From NCBI GenBank assembly GCA_028551475.1, contig CM052355.1:18745543-18809542 (forward strand): a stretch of 64,000 nt of DNA, in the 5' to 3' direction. The position numbers and the translations under genes are program-made. The notes below the pieces were generated by a model that saw nothing but the letters and a program-made list of their open reading frames with translations, searched no databases and was not told the origin of the DNA. Below are positions 13,301 to 25,600 of the stretch, piece after piece. The stretch comes from Casuarina equisetifolia. Taxonomy: Eukaryota > Streptophyta > Magnoliopsida > Fagales > Casuarinaceae. The number at the start of each line of letters is the position of its first letter. Positions within the stretch are counted from its first letter, which is position 1.

Positions 13301-15791
13301 TTGCTCTTGGTGTATATTAGTTAAATTTTAGCAGTATGCTCTACCTTTTGATATGATTGATGAAAAGGGTGAACCAAAAAGTTCAGGAGTGAGGTTTTTG
13401 GTTACAAATACGTTCCTAAATTAGTGGTTGATTGTTGAGGAAATTCCATCCTTTGTCATATAGCTATAAAAAGAGAGAGATTTTGAAGCAAGTAACAGAA
13501 GTAGTGAAGTTTATTTGAAAATACTATGTTTAAATTAGTTGGTGATTAATGAAAGTGAATTTAAGTCTTCTGTTAGATATTGAGGGTTCTGATGGATTCT
13601 TTTTTCATTAATTAATAAACTGAATATGTGGTGAAGGGTGTAAGTCCACTATCATCTATGAGTGATCGATGAATTCACCTCTGTAATATATATAATTATT
13701 TATATGTAAATATGAGGAATATGTTGTGAAAATGAAGCGATTAAATTTAATATAAAATGTTTATCTTTCTTCAGGTGAGGATGATTTTAGTGGCTTTAAT
13801 TTTGGTGTCCATTAACGGCTTGCATCTGCACAGCCTCCCAACTTTCCCTGATTAAGGAGTTTGAGTTTTATTGCAGGTTCATTATCAGAATGGAAAGGGG
13901 TTCTTATTCGCAATTTGGGTTTTTCCTTGGACATGGCAACATTGTTCATGGCGCTCGGTCATTATCTGCATATTTGGCGGCTTCATGGCATGGGATTCCA
14001 TCTTGTGGATGTTATCCTCTTCCTAAATATACGAGTAAATATTTTTTTACATATCATATTCAAAATATATCTTGTGGATGTTATCCTTTTCCTTAATTTC
14101 AAAATTTGGTTATTTGACACCCCATGCCACTTTCAATCTATAATTGATTTGATAATATCAGGCCTTGCTCAGTGCCATTTGGAAGCGAGTAAAAGGATTT
14201 ATCAAATTGAGAAAAGCTTTTGGTGCCCTTCATGCTGCCCTTCCTGATGCAACAACCGAAGAGCTACAAGCATATGATGATGAATGCGCCATCTGTAGGG
14301 TATGGTTGATCTGTACTGTGTACTTTGATCTATCATACATCTCTCTCAGAGTTGATGAACTGAGCAAATGACAGGAACCTATGGCTAAGGCAAAAAAGCT
14401 ACACTGCAAGCATCTTTTTCACCTTGGGTGCTTGAGATCTTGGTATGGTTCAACCTCTAGTATTTGCACCCCTTGCTTTTATCTTTAACCATGGTTCAGG
14501 CTAAAATTCTGACATTAATGCTAGGTTGGATCAAGGTTTAAGCGAGACTTACTCGTGTCCCACTTGCCGCAAGCCGCTTTTTGTTGGCAGACCTGAGGTT
14601 GAAACCAACCGAGGTACTGAAGAAATTTTGAGTGATGAGCAGCTTGCCCGTCAATTAAGTGCTGGGCTTGATCGTCAAAACCCTTCTGGACATACTCTAC
14701 CAACTGGAGTATTCCCCACTCAGACACAGAACCTTACAGAAGGCGGTCCTTGGAGGTTATCCCCTGCTCTGTGTCTTGCAGTTTTCCTTGCTTGCCTTGA
14801 AATAACTAGACCTTGCTACCATTAACTCAAAAGGCATCTCTTTGACAACATGGAATTGGAATCCACTCAATTCTGAAACAGTGATGGCACTGCAGATAAC
14901 TTCATGTGCTGTACTATGCATAGAAGTGTCATATGAGAGAATCGTGAAAAATAAAAATAAAAAGAAGAGTACATTGAAGTTTCATATGAAACCAATATAG
15001 CTGTCTAAAACACTTATAGAATCCTTCTATTCTGAAATTGCTGCAAACTGTTCCCTTGAATGTAAACAGTGGCCTTAAACGCCAAACTAAGAAATATTTA
15101 CTCTTAAGTCTCTGTGTGGTAAATTAAACCAATTATTCTGTTTCTTTCTTCCTTGTTTTTGTTGGTTCATAGGAGTGCAGGACTGGACTCAAGTTGGCTG
15201 CATACGTGGCCAAACCAAGGTATTGATGGAGCCGGACCTTCTACTGCTGTCAGATCAGTTGGACTAGGGAGAGTCCAGATGATGATGAGGCATCTTGCAT
15301 CTGTCGGAGATTCCTATGCCCCAACTGGCCTTGAAGATGCTGGGTGGAGCCTTTGGCCTGTGAACCCCTCTCAGGCTGCTGCAACCGGTCCACCCATTCC
15401 TCCCACTGCCGGAGGGAGATACAACGGAGGAGGAGCTGGTGGTTTACATAGGAGAAATACCTCGCGCCCTGCAAATGACAACTTAGCAAACATACTTGCC
15501 ATGGCTGAGACAGTAAGGGAGGTTTTGCCACACATCCCCGATGACATAATTTTCCAGGTAAAGATGGAATATGTACCTAGTGTTTTGCAAAAGTTTGTAG
15601 CTTAGGGTCAAAATAAATGTTAGTGTGGATGGTTTAAACACTATCTCTTCCCCATTCTTTCCCTTATCCTTACTTGTTTTCTGATCTTTTCCATAAACTG
15701 CCCTGTTTAACGTTCATTATGTCAAATTTTTCAGGACTTGCAGCGAACAAACAATGTCGCCGTTACCGTGAATAATCTTCTGCAAATGTGA
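7341..15791 (+). CDS. RIN2: RIN2/RIN3-type RING-CUE membrane E3 ubiquitin-protein ligase
   Basis: Twelve exons join to a 588-residue protein: 7341-7580, 9078-9155, 11345-11431, 11527-11648, 12644-12740, 12836-12941, 13877-14034, 14162-14299, 14375-14442, 14525-14755, 15173-15557 and 15735-15791. All introns are GT-AG and phases match. Residues 1 to about 296 hold several hydrophobic membrane segments (for example about 5-25, 55-80, 108-133, 158-205). A RING-H2 finger follows with C338, C341, C353, H355, H358, C361, C376 and C379. A CUE-like ubiquitin-binding segment ends the protein (about 545-588, NILAMAETVREVLPHIPDD). Order, length and the ending VTVNNLLQM match Arabidopsis RIN2/RIN3 (about 580 residues), plasma-membrane ligases that interact with the immune receptor RPM1 and promote the hypersensitive response. 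The animal counterpart is gp78/AMFR. I see no break, so the gene looks functional. RIN2 versus RIN3 orthology cannot be decided here. Confidence 0.95.
12473..12498. repeat. (CT)n microsatellite in intron 4 of the RIN2-type gene
   Basis: A run of about 13 CT dinucleotides lies inside the intron at 11649-12643. It creates long spurious Ser/Leu-rich ORFs on the plus strand and Glu/Arg-rich ORFs on the minus strand. Confidence 0.9.
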
Positions 15792-18700
15792 GTATATACC
15801 GCGTTCTCTTTTGTTGTATTATGCTCCAAGTTCGCAAATGAGATCCCTGCTCCATCATACACCGTATATCCGAAGCCTTCTTGGCATACACAGCTCGTGG
15901 TTGTCAAATCACCTGACTTTTTTTTTTTTTTTCCCTTTAATTTGAATATTTTGACCCTTGGTAGAAATGCATAAAATCTTCTTTCTGTATATAAAGGTAA
16001 CTCCCCCAATCAGTTGTATTTGTGAAAGAAGAAAAGTAAGGCAAGTATAGCTTTTTTTCTTTTTCATTTCCCCTGAGAAAATAATGTTGCTATACTCAGA
16101 ATAGCTGGGTGTCTTGCATTTATTGTGTACCGTTGTAAATTTGGCAGTAAATGGAAGGAAGTGTGCTGTTTTTGTCAATCAGGTTTTTGTAAAAGGGTAG
16201 AGCTTGTTACCCTTAATTTCTGGGCCAATAGCCCTTAACATTGAGATGTTGCGCCCGCTCAACTCATGTTTAAATGGTAATGGTGAACCAAGAGTCAACC
16301 AACCATTTCAGACTGGTTGATTGGCTCTGCTTCATGAACGCCTTGGGATTTGGTGATTAGAGTTAGCGTTAATCCCTGTTTGAAAACAACGCTAATCCTC
16401 CTCCTTTTCATACGGCTAATCCTAATCATGCGGTGTAATAAAGTAAATGAGAACATGGAATAACTTTTTTCAAGAAAATGGAAAATTCAAAACATTATAA
16501 TAAGTTCACGTTCCCATTACTTTAACATATCTTTTCTCTGCTTTGCTTGATTCGCTGGTCATCTGTAAGCGTCCAAACTGAACTGGCCAAAAGTACAACG
16601 CCACAGGAAAGACAGACACCGAGCCGACAAAGAGTGCTGCGCTTTTAAGAGGCACGCGTTTGCATATTTCAAGCTCGGAGTGCAAGGTTCTTGTCTTGCC
16701 GTCTCTCCAATTGTCCACAACGAACATCTGTTCCCAATCTATGGAGCCACTTCACCCTTGATCGAAGTGTGAAGCCACGGGTCGGCTCCCGTTTCAAACT
16801 AACGCTTTAAAATTGACTATTATGTGCCCCTTTTCCCCCAACACGCTAGAAAACACGGCTTCCTAGTGTCCGGCTCAGTCAAAACCCGAATCCGGCTTCT
16901 CTTTGTTTCTATTAGCTTTTCTTACGGCTTCCCGAATCCAGATGCTCAGTTTAGTTACACTTCTCTTTGTTTGTCCCTGTCTTTAGCTTTTCTTTCTTGA
17001 CTTATTCTGTTTTTGATTTGGTTTTCATCTCCAAACAATAATCTCAGATGTTTCATCTCTTGTCTGAAGATGTAGTTGTCGCCAAAACAGTTTCGGATCT
17101 CGTGAAATCAATATGCCGACATAAGTTGGTCGTATTTACTGGTGTTTACACTAACCCCTGTTAAACAATTATCTGATCTTACAGATGAGGATGCCATTGC
17201 GATATGCAATTAGGACCTCTCTGACGGAATAAACCCATCTTTTTTATGTATGTGTTTTAAGACAACAATATTGTCTTTCATATTCATCGATGTACTGTTT
17301 TGAGTTTAAGATTGTTCAATTCTAGTTCGTTCGTTCTAAGTACTCTATTTTTAATCTTTGTGCTATTGGCTTGCTGGGTTGGTGGATAAGTTTAAATAAG
17401 CATCTTAAGAAGCTTTGAGTTCCATGTCTTGCATTATGGCCTCGCAGTTAGGTTACAACAGTAAGATAGCTTATTTTCAAGGTACCAATGAGTACCAAAT
17501 TGTTCTTTTTCTATGCCGTACCAACAGGTTTCCTTGAACCACCACGTAGGCCAAACAAGATGACAGACAGCATCCGGATTTTGGTTACCAAGGCAACGTG
17601 CTTGGGAAAGTGGTAGCAAGAATTTGATAGAAAATGTTGGACATGCAATTAAGAAAAGAAGGTTATGGTACCCCTAATATGTCGGTTTTGATGTCTTCTT
17701 GAGCGGGAAAAATGGAAATCATTGAAAGCACAATCCAAGCAGAGGAAGAATTTTCCTGTCCATTTTCTTGGTTTGCAGCGATGGATATGTATAAATATTA
17801 TTCTTTACTAACATTTTATGACATGTTATCGTTAGTCTTGCAAAAAATGCTTAAATACTAATTCTTACAATTACCTTTTGTCCAAAAAACTTTGCTGGAA
17901 TTCATCCTTGGAGAAAACTCACGACAATTACTAGAGATAAACAAAGCACAAGGCCATTGTCTAGAAAGCAGTATCAACACCTTCTTTCTTTGGGTAAATT
18001 TCCTATTTAATACTCGTGGTCCGTAATCGCACCCGAAATGGCTAATCCGAAGAAGATTTTACAGTACTTTGTCACTTTAAGTTCAATTTTCAGATGTCAC
18101 CTTTTGTTGACTGCGATGACCTATATAGCTGCGCTGAGAGTCTGAGAGAAGTAGTTAGTAAAACTTTGTCTGGTAGAAAAGGTGCGGAAGAGCAACAAAC
18201 ACGGAGCCACAAGCATGAACCAGAGCGACAATATTTGTTGGTTGTCGATGGACAAAACTTTGGTTGCCTCTACCTCTAAGCATTCGTCCTGTTTCTCTCT
18301 GACTTCGTTTGTCTTAGGGGCATGTATTTCCTCGTCGTTAACACCTTATAGTGATCCGTGGACGTTTTTGAGAGGCTACATTCCTTTGTGTTTTGGATTA
18401 GATTGTCTGTTTAAATGCTTTCAGACATAGAATACCGCATGAAGAAGGATATTTCGCATCTGCTGCAGATATCATTTTGTATGGTCTTGTGGCGTCGTCT
18501 AACATTGAACTCGCAGTTTAATCAACAATACTTGTTTAATCCTACATCCCTAGGTTCAGAAAACCTACTCTTTACATTTTCTTTTCTGCACAGATCTCTA
18601 AGCCAACTGTCCCTATATGTTGATGCGAAGTTGATTGAAAGAACAGTCCAAAGTCTTCCGCAACAGAAGGAAGCACTGAAAGACGATAGGCCCCAGATAA

Positions 18701-18980
18701 AAAATTGATGGAAAAATTTCGCACAATGTTCGAAACATATTCATACATACACAGATACGCTGCATCCGCTTTGACCACTCTCTCCTTTGTCCAGGTAAAA
18801 CGCCTATATTTAGGGGCCCCGAGTCGCTGAAAAGTTATAAGAGGCCACAAGTGAGGCAATCCTGCTCTGTGGATTTCTTCTTTAGAGGTCTCATTACTAA
18901 CGGGCATTTTCTCTCGGACAGCCAGTTTGGTCTCTCGTTAATTGCTCTGTCGGATAGCAGTTTGCTACTTCTAGATACGG
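15792..18980. other. Intergenic: 3' flank of RIN2-type gene and upstream region of the RGF gene
   Basis: The first few hundred bases are the likely 3' UTR, with a T-run at about 15920-15933. Several short ORFs occur between 16500 and 18900, but none carries a recognisable domain or a consistent exon structure. No RNA gene was recognised. Confidence 0.4.
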
Positions 18981-18990
18981 AATATATATT
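18981..18990 (+). promoter_or_regulatory. Candidate TATA box of the RGF/GOLVEN gene
   Basis: AATATATATT lies 60-70 bp before the start codon at 19050 and is followed by a pyrimidine-rich stretch suited to transcription start. The call rests on motif and spacing only. Confidence 0.35.
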
Positions 18991-19049
18991 CAACCGTCCA
19001 CTTTCTCTTTTCAACCTTGAATCCCTTGGAAGGGTTCTGTCACTGAATC

Positions 19050-19612
19050 ATGTCCAACATCATATCTTATTTGCCCGTCTTCCTCTTGTTTCTCTCCATG
19101 CATGCCGGCAATGCTCGCACTGTTGGAGTGGTGGATAAGGCTTCTAGATTAGAGTTCATTGCTTCTGATAAGGTTAGTAGAGGATTTTCGTTATGAGACC
19201 TTCCAGAAGTACAAATTTTGATACTTTTTGCTAATAAGTTTTTATTGATTTACTCTGGAACTATTTGTATTTTTGCTTTTATATTCTAGAAGTTTTTATT
19301 TACTTATTTTTTTTTTCCTTCTGGGACATGTTGCAGAAGGTTAAGCTTCACGTGGAATCTATTCATAGAGGAAAAACAAATGGAGAGAACATTGCCGGCG
19401 AGGTTCAGGATCCTTTAAATATGCAAAATCCCAAGGACTCAAAGACTCTTTCCAAGGATCTGAAATACATCAGCAGGAAAATTGCAGGTCTAGCTCGAGT
19501 CAAGCCTCTTGTTTCAGTTTCTAGACGCACGCCCCGCAAGAACCCCGACCAACATCCCGGCTTTTACTCGGACTATTCTCGGCCTAGAACTCGCCCTCCC
19601 TCTCATAACTAA
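19050..19612 (+). CDS. RGF/GOLVEN/CLEL-type secreted peptide hormone precursor
   Basis: Two exons, 19050-19172 and 19337-19612, give a 132-residue precursor. Residues 1 to about 22 form a hydrophobic signal peptide (ISYLPVFLLFLSMHAGNA). The middle is poorly conserved, hydrophilic and lysine-rich. The C-terminus ends exactly in DYSRPRTRPPSHN. This 13-residue ending fits the ROOT MERISTEM GROWTH FACTOR consensus: the leading Asp-Tyr is the tyrosine-sulfation site, a hydroxyprolinable proline lies inside, and the end is His-Asn. Precursor length and single C-terminal motif are typical of the family. Mature peptides are sulfated by TPST, cleaved by subtilases and perceived by RGFR/RGI receptor kinases to set PLETHORA levels, root meristem size and gravitropism. 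The intron falls in phase 0 after DK. Which Arabidopsis member is orthologous cannot be told from this sequence. Confidence 0.9.
19571..19609 (+). other. Mature RGF-type peptide segment
   Basis: These 39 bases encode DYSRPRTRPPSHN, directly before the TAA stop. The Tyr at position 2 after Asp is the expected sulfation site, and one of the prolines at 9-10 is the expected hydroxylation site. The upstream residues GFYS give the processing context. Confidence 0.85.
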
Positions 19613-22601
19613 AGTTCCTCTTGCTGTACTATTAACCCCTCATTAGCTTTCCATTTTCTATTCAATTCTCATTTTCCGTCATAACTTAATGCTTAGGCCT
19701 TCATAACCATACAAAAAACACTCAGGGAGGCTTAGGATTAGAGGACTATGTACATTTACTACTTAATGAAACAAAAATCTTTATTATTCAGTTTTGTACT
19801 CCAGATATGAATATATGAACCTATAACTGGTCTTCTTATCCAGTTTCTTCCTTTTCTTCGTCTTCTTGGTATTGTTTTCACGTGTTATTAATGATGGGGA
19901 TGGGACGTGCAGGCAGTGAAATCTCTGCGTCGTGTTTGCATGTGAGCTCGCTTAGGGGAACAAGTATTGAGGTAAATTATCCAGCACCTTCTACATTTAT
20001 CTATATGGAGGGAAAGGTTTGTGTTTAAGTATGCAAGCAAGGCCGCGAAGGCAGTTCGTGATACCATCTTTTCTATCATGTTCGTGGCGAAGGTGACTAG
20101 GGCAAGCGATCTATAAGCATAAATCCATGAATATTTAATTATGCCTTGCTTCTGCATGATTGGCACCAATATAATTTATATAGGAGATGCATGAAGTGAT
20201 TTGGAGCAATGGGGGGAAACTGCATGCAATGTGATGATCTGTAGGCTTGTTAAGGCAGAGCACTGGCAGCTTAGAGATTTAGGATAGCGTCTTCCATAGT
20301 GCCTGTAAAGCTGATTACCTTCCATTCAGATGCATACTATAAGATTAAAAGCCCATGCAAGAGATAAAGTATGGGTTTGGAGTTTACTTGAAATAGGACT
20401 CGCAACGAAATTTAACATAATGCCAGCGTTAATTTTGCATTAAATTCTGCAAAAACTGAAGCAATTTTTGATGCTCAGTTACCTGTATCAGGAAAGAACT
20501 GTTTAATAGGGATAATGTTGGTCATGTGCTCTGAAAAAGCTCAAATAGAAGAAGATATAAAACAAATAGGAATTTAAGAGAAAAAGGAGAAGGTAGAGAA
20601 TTGAGTTATCAATAGATCGCGCACCACTATGGGTCGTCTAACATCTTACTGTCTGCTGCTTATGTAGGGATCAAGAAAGCGAGCATTATACTCAGTAAGA
20701 TTTCGTTCGGAAGTCAAAGAAGACGTAGGTTTCCGTGGAAACAAAGTGCAAGCGGAAGAACCGACAGATTATGAGTTACCACATCAGACACCACCGATTC
20801 ACAATAAAACAACCTAGCTAAATTTGCGACTAGATATGCTTGTTTGTTTTTTTTTTTGGGGGGGGGGGGGCCTTTTTCCTTGTTCTCTCTCTGTATAACA
20901 AGTTAAAAATCAGGAGACACAGCGGTTTGTACAGGCAATCCAAAAATGGGAGATATGGGGAGGTGCAGGCTCAGTTTGCTGATAATGCCGGTTGGCTTCT
21001 TGTTAGACCATGCTATGAGTTGATTTCGATTAGTTTCTGTTGGAACTTCGATGCTTGGCCACACAGGGTTCTGAAGTAACACACAAGCAATTTCCTGAAA
21101 TCTCTCCGTAAAACGCTCCGGCATCATGTATATTTGTATGACCATCAAGGAAATCCACACATTTAGAAATAAGTCCAAACTCTGACCATTTTGCTTTCTT
21201 GTGTTTACAATTAGTTGGACCCAGAATTATGGTAAAATATACGTTTCATGCAATATATTTTTGTCTCTGGACGACAAAAGAGCAAAACAGAACCTTCGTC
21301 CTTTTGATCGGAAGCATCAAGGGGTCTCTGCCAACCTGGAAAGACCGAATTTCCCCTAGATCATTTTCTCGTAAGGATGGATTTCCTCAGCTTCTCCTCT
21401 TGAGACGCTTCATCAAAAGTTATAAAATGGGCATTGGGTAAATCCGTCCATTGTATGCTAGGACTTCATTGAAGCTCTAAACCACTTGCAATGAAGGTGA
21501 TGACTCAGAGGATGATTCAGGCGATCCCTTTTATCACAATTTTGTGATTCCTTTTTTTTTTTTTTTTGTGCCACTTTTGCTTTTCATAGATGTCATCCCC
21601 ATCCATAGATTCTTCTTCATCAAGTTGACATCCACAATTATCTTTCTTCAATAAGGGGATTTTAGAACTTATGAGCTTTGGAGTTCTCATAATAGTTAAT
21701 AAAAGCGCATTTGTTAAACTCGTCATTATTAGATAAGTTAGTGCAGCCCATATGATAGATGAGGGCCCAAATCCATTACTTATAATTAGGTTTCTCCTAT
21801 GTTTAGCTTTCTATTAGCTATTGTATATATTCTTCTCCGTAAAGAATATATTATTGTAATTTTATTATTGGGAATAAGAGAACCACAGTCAAGGGCTTTT
21901 TGCAGATTGGTTGTCTCCTTCTTAGAGTGTATGCTTACTGCTTTCAGCTTATCTTAAATACTCTATTTATCTTTTGCTTAATTTATTGTAATGGTATCAA
22001 AGTTTAGGTTTTCTCTTAGAACTCCTACAAATATAAGTAAAACCAAAATTTGTGCCAAAAAAGTAATATCACAAGATGGTTTGGGTTGAATCATTATAAT
22101 AAAGTGTGTTAAATAAACGATATAAAGTAGTTCAAAATTGTTAAAGATTCATTATGATTCTAAATTCAAATTTTTGTCCATTTGCTTGTGAACAAATGAA
22201 AAGTGTTGCTTCACCCTTTTGAAGGGAAAAAGGCCTACTTTTGAAGTTTTGAAAGAGCAGATTATGTGGGAGGAAAAAAGAAAAAAAAACTAAGAATCTA
22301 CAGTAAAATCAAAGGGGCAATCAACCACAAGAAAGAATTAAAACGAAGTTGTGGACAATATCTGCCATCATCTAAAATTAATGCAGAGAATCAAATAAAG
22401 GATTATAAAGAATTCATATTGATATATAGTTTAAGTTAAAAGTGCAATCTAGGCGTCAAGTACAAGAATTATTAATGATCAATGATCACATTGTATTAAA
22501 AAAATGCGAGGGTGATTTCATCTGTCACACGTTCCGCGAACGATTTGGCTGCCGGCCCCAAGAAATACGTGACTCTTCCTCCTAAACTCGCTCAGCCACC
22601 C
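19613..22601. other. Intergenic between RGF and BIOF genes
   Basis: No supported gene was found. A T/G homopolymer stretch lies at about 20848-20870 and a T-run at about 21551-21567. An ORF on each strand at 20840-21178 is open but has no recognised similarity. Confidence 0.4.
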
Positions 22602-22608
22602 TTTATAT
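22602..22608 (+). promoter_or_regulatory. Candidate TATA-like element of BIOF
   Basis: TTTATAT lies about 55 bp before the start codon at 22661, followed by a pyrimidine-rich leader. The spacing is short for TATA-plus-leader but possible. This is a weak call. Confidence 0.25.
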
Positions 22609-22660
22609 TCTTAACGACTCTAAGGAGCCTAACTACCCTTCTCCCTCTCTTTCTGTGGCA

Positions 22661-25600
22661 ATGGGGACACTGAGCTCGTGGGACAACTTGGTCGAAGAAG
22701 CCCTTGCACAGCTTGAATCTTCGAAGGTAATCCGGTCGTTAAGACCCATTCATCTCTCCAATGAACCCCCGAAACCTGTTGAAAATGAAACTCAAAGCTC
22801 CTCGAAAGCCGACCAAGAAGAACAAGGAAACCAAGTCTTCCAGGTCTTTGACAAAATGCAGCCATGGGACCGTTCCTCTGTGGAGGTTCAGATTGCCGAA
22901 GAAACATTTCAGAGGTGGATCCGTGACCTTCCCAGTACTGGTACGCTTCCTATTGTTATTTGCTTTTCTTTTTTCAATATTATGGATAACGTTTGGGACT
23001 TGATTGTGCTCTGCGTATATTTTTCCTCTAATTTTGATCGCTTTTATGGGCTGTAATAATGGTGCATTTTCATCCCATAAAGGATGAAAATTTGAATTTG
23101 GTCACTATTGTGGTAATGCGTCATTGAAAGATCAAGAGTACAATTCGGTTACGTGTATGTATAGTGAGAAACTTGTAGAGATACTTTACTGACGCGAAAT
23201 GGAGGATTTTGTGGTGAAGTGGATTTTATCTGTTTTCGTTGTTACATGCCACTCGTTTGTGGATCAAGATGAGAAATGGAAACAATGAGGAGTGAGTTTG
23301 TCTAATTCTCTCAGTGTGCGTAGATGGTTATGTTGGTTGGTAAATGATGCACGGCAGATGACAAGATTTCTGGTAAGGACGAGAGGTTGATTTTGGTTTG
23401 GCACGAAATTTAGTCGAAAGAAATTGAAGCCCATGGTGAACAAGATATTTGAACTGTGCTCGGTTGTACGGAGTTATAAACCTGGAATTGAAACTTCTTC
23501 CATTATTAGGCACCTAATAGCTTTGCTTTGACCAATAACTCTTATGAGATGACTTAGCTTTAGGATATGTGTAATTTTTCACTTATACTAACTAAATACT
23601 CTCTCTGCGCCTTCTTTTGGTATTAAGAAACTACTTTACTTTGAATATTACTAAGATCTAGCTTCTTCTTTTTCTCATTGACGCTGATCATTGAAGGAGA
23701 TGAGGCTTTCTGTAGAAAAGACAAAGTAACTGATAATGATGAAAAGACTTGCCCTCAGCAGTTCAAAAGCCTACTTTTGTTCTCTGGAAATGATTATTTG
23801 GGTCTGAGCTCTCATCCAACAATTGGAAAGGCTGCTGCAAAGGTGTGCTTGATGATATATCTTTTTTATTTTTTATTATACTTTTTGAATTTCCTCCTCC
23901 TGAAAACACTGCTATAACATCTTGAATTTTGTTGTAATACAGGCGGCCCTAGAACATGGAATGGGCCCAAGGGGTTCTGCTCTAATTTGTGGCTATACCA
24001 ATTACCATAGGCTGCTAGAGTCATGCTTGGCAGATCTGAAGAAAAAAGAGGTAAAACTGTACAACAATGATGCCTTAGGCTATTAAAGTGTGTTTGTTTG
24101 TTCGTGTATCAATATGACTTTAATTCATTTCCAATGAATCATACATATGTATATATAAGGCAGTCAAAAATTTTGGAATCAGGGGCCAGGGAGTGGGTGG
24201 GGTCTGAAATATTATCATTGATAGTGTTCGAAATCTACATTCATGCTGGACCTGGTTCCAATCATGATTGTTAAAATTAGCGAAATGCAGTATGATTTCC
24301 TTGAAACCGTTTAAATTGGCCATGTGGTGTTCTAGGAGGCTTAATACTTTTGTCTGTGTTCTGTTAGTCACCATTTGTGGTACATTTAACGTCTCTGGTT
24401 ATTTTGACTGAAATCTGATGCATCCTTGTTTAAAATTTATGCTATAGGATTGCCTTCTTTGTCCTACAGGGTTTGCAGCCAATATGGCCTTGATGGTAGC
24501 ATTGGGAAGTATTAGTCCTCTCTTGGCTGCAGGCAGAAAGCTTTTGGATGAAGACAAGACTGCCTTATTTTCTGATGCACTGAATCATGCCTCAATAATT
24601 GATGGTATTCGTCTTGCGGAGCGACTCCGAAGTGTTGAAGTGTTCATCTATCGACATTGTGACATGTCTCACCTTAATGAGCTCTTGTAGGTTTTTACCC
24701 TTTTTTCTGATGTCTTTGGTCTCCTGGTTATTGCCAAGCATACTGACCCATGACTCATATGATTGCAATTCATTGGTGTTTTGACAGATCAAAATGCAAA
24801 ATGAAGAAGAAAGTTGTTGTCACCGATAGGTTAGTTATGCTATATATAGTGTTTCTTTCTATCTCTTTTTTCTGCGAGCTCCATGTGGCTAATAAAATAA
24901 AGTTAAAATGACAACCAGAAAACACAATTAATTTTTTGAGTGCCTTCTGTGTGATTCTTAAGTTTGCTTCTTTTTACTCTACTTATTAAGTTGTCAAATT
25001 GGTATAAAGGAACTTTTATCTTGGATTGGCTTGAGAATAATTGTCAACAAGTTTTATTCTGCATTGCTTTTGGGCTGTACTGATCAAAGCTGAAGATTTT
25101 GATATGTAGCACATTAAATATATGGATTCCAACTACGAGACTTCTGATCAGGTTAATATTGTTAAATCTTTCTTCTCATCGGGACCATATAGAATGGGTT
25201 ACATGGACTAAATGAGATAAGGGACATCCAAGTCGTCTTTTAATTCAAATTCCTGAGGTTTAGTCTTTTTGTTTTATCCTTTTGGCATGAAACTTAGTGT
25301 CAAAACTATCATATGCCTTCTTGGCTTCACGTGTTTTGCATGTTTTGTCCAAACATATTTGGTTTTGGCTTTGGTTTTGACATTCCGTGCCACTGAAATG
25401 GTTCAGTTGGTTAGAGGGAAACATTTTCATTTTTACTTGTGCAGCTATTGATCACTATTTCTCCTAGATGATTCCTACTGTTGACAGAGACCATATCTTG
25501 GGTATATCTAGGTTTATCTTCCAAATTTTCTTGTGGCTTCATTATTAACGCTGCCAATGTTTGAAGAAGTGTTCAAATTATGTGCTTGGGCATTGTTTAA

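Noticed and set aside
20840-21178. Overlapping ORFs on both strands at 20.8-21.2 kb
   Set aside because: Both frames look protein-like in places, but neither shows a recognised motif, splice-consistent neighbour or promoter.
25390-25450. tRNA-like string GGTTCAGTTGGTTAGAGGG
   Set aside because: It resembles a tRNA D-arm, but no anticodon arm, T-arm GGTTCGAATCC box or acceptor pairing follows, and it lies in a BIOF intron.
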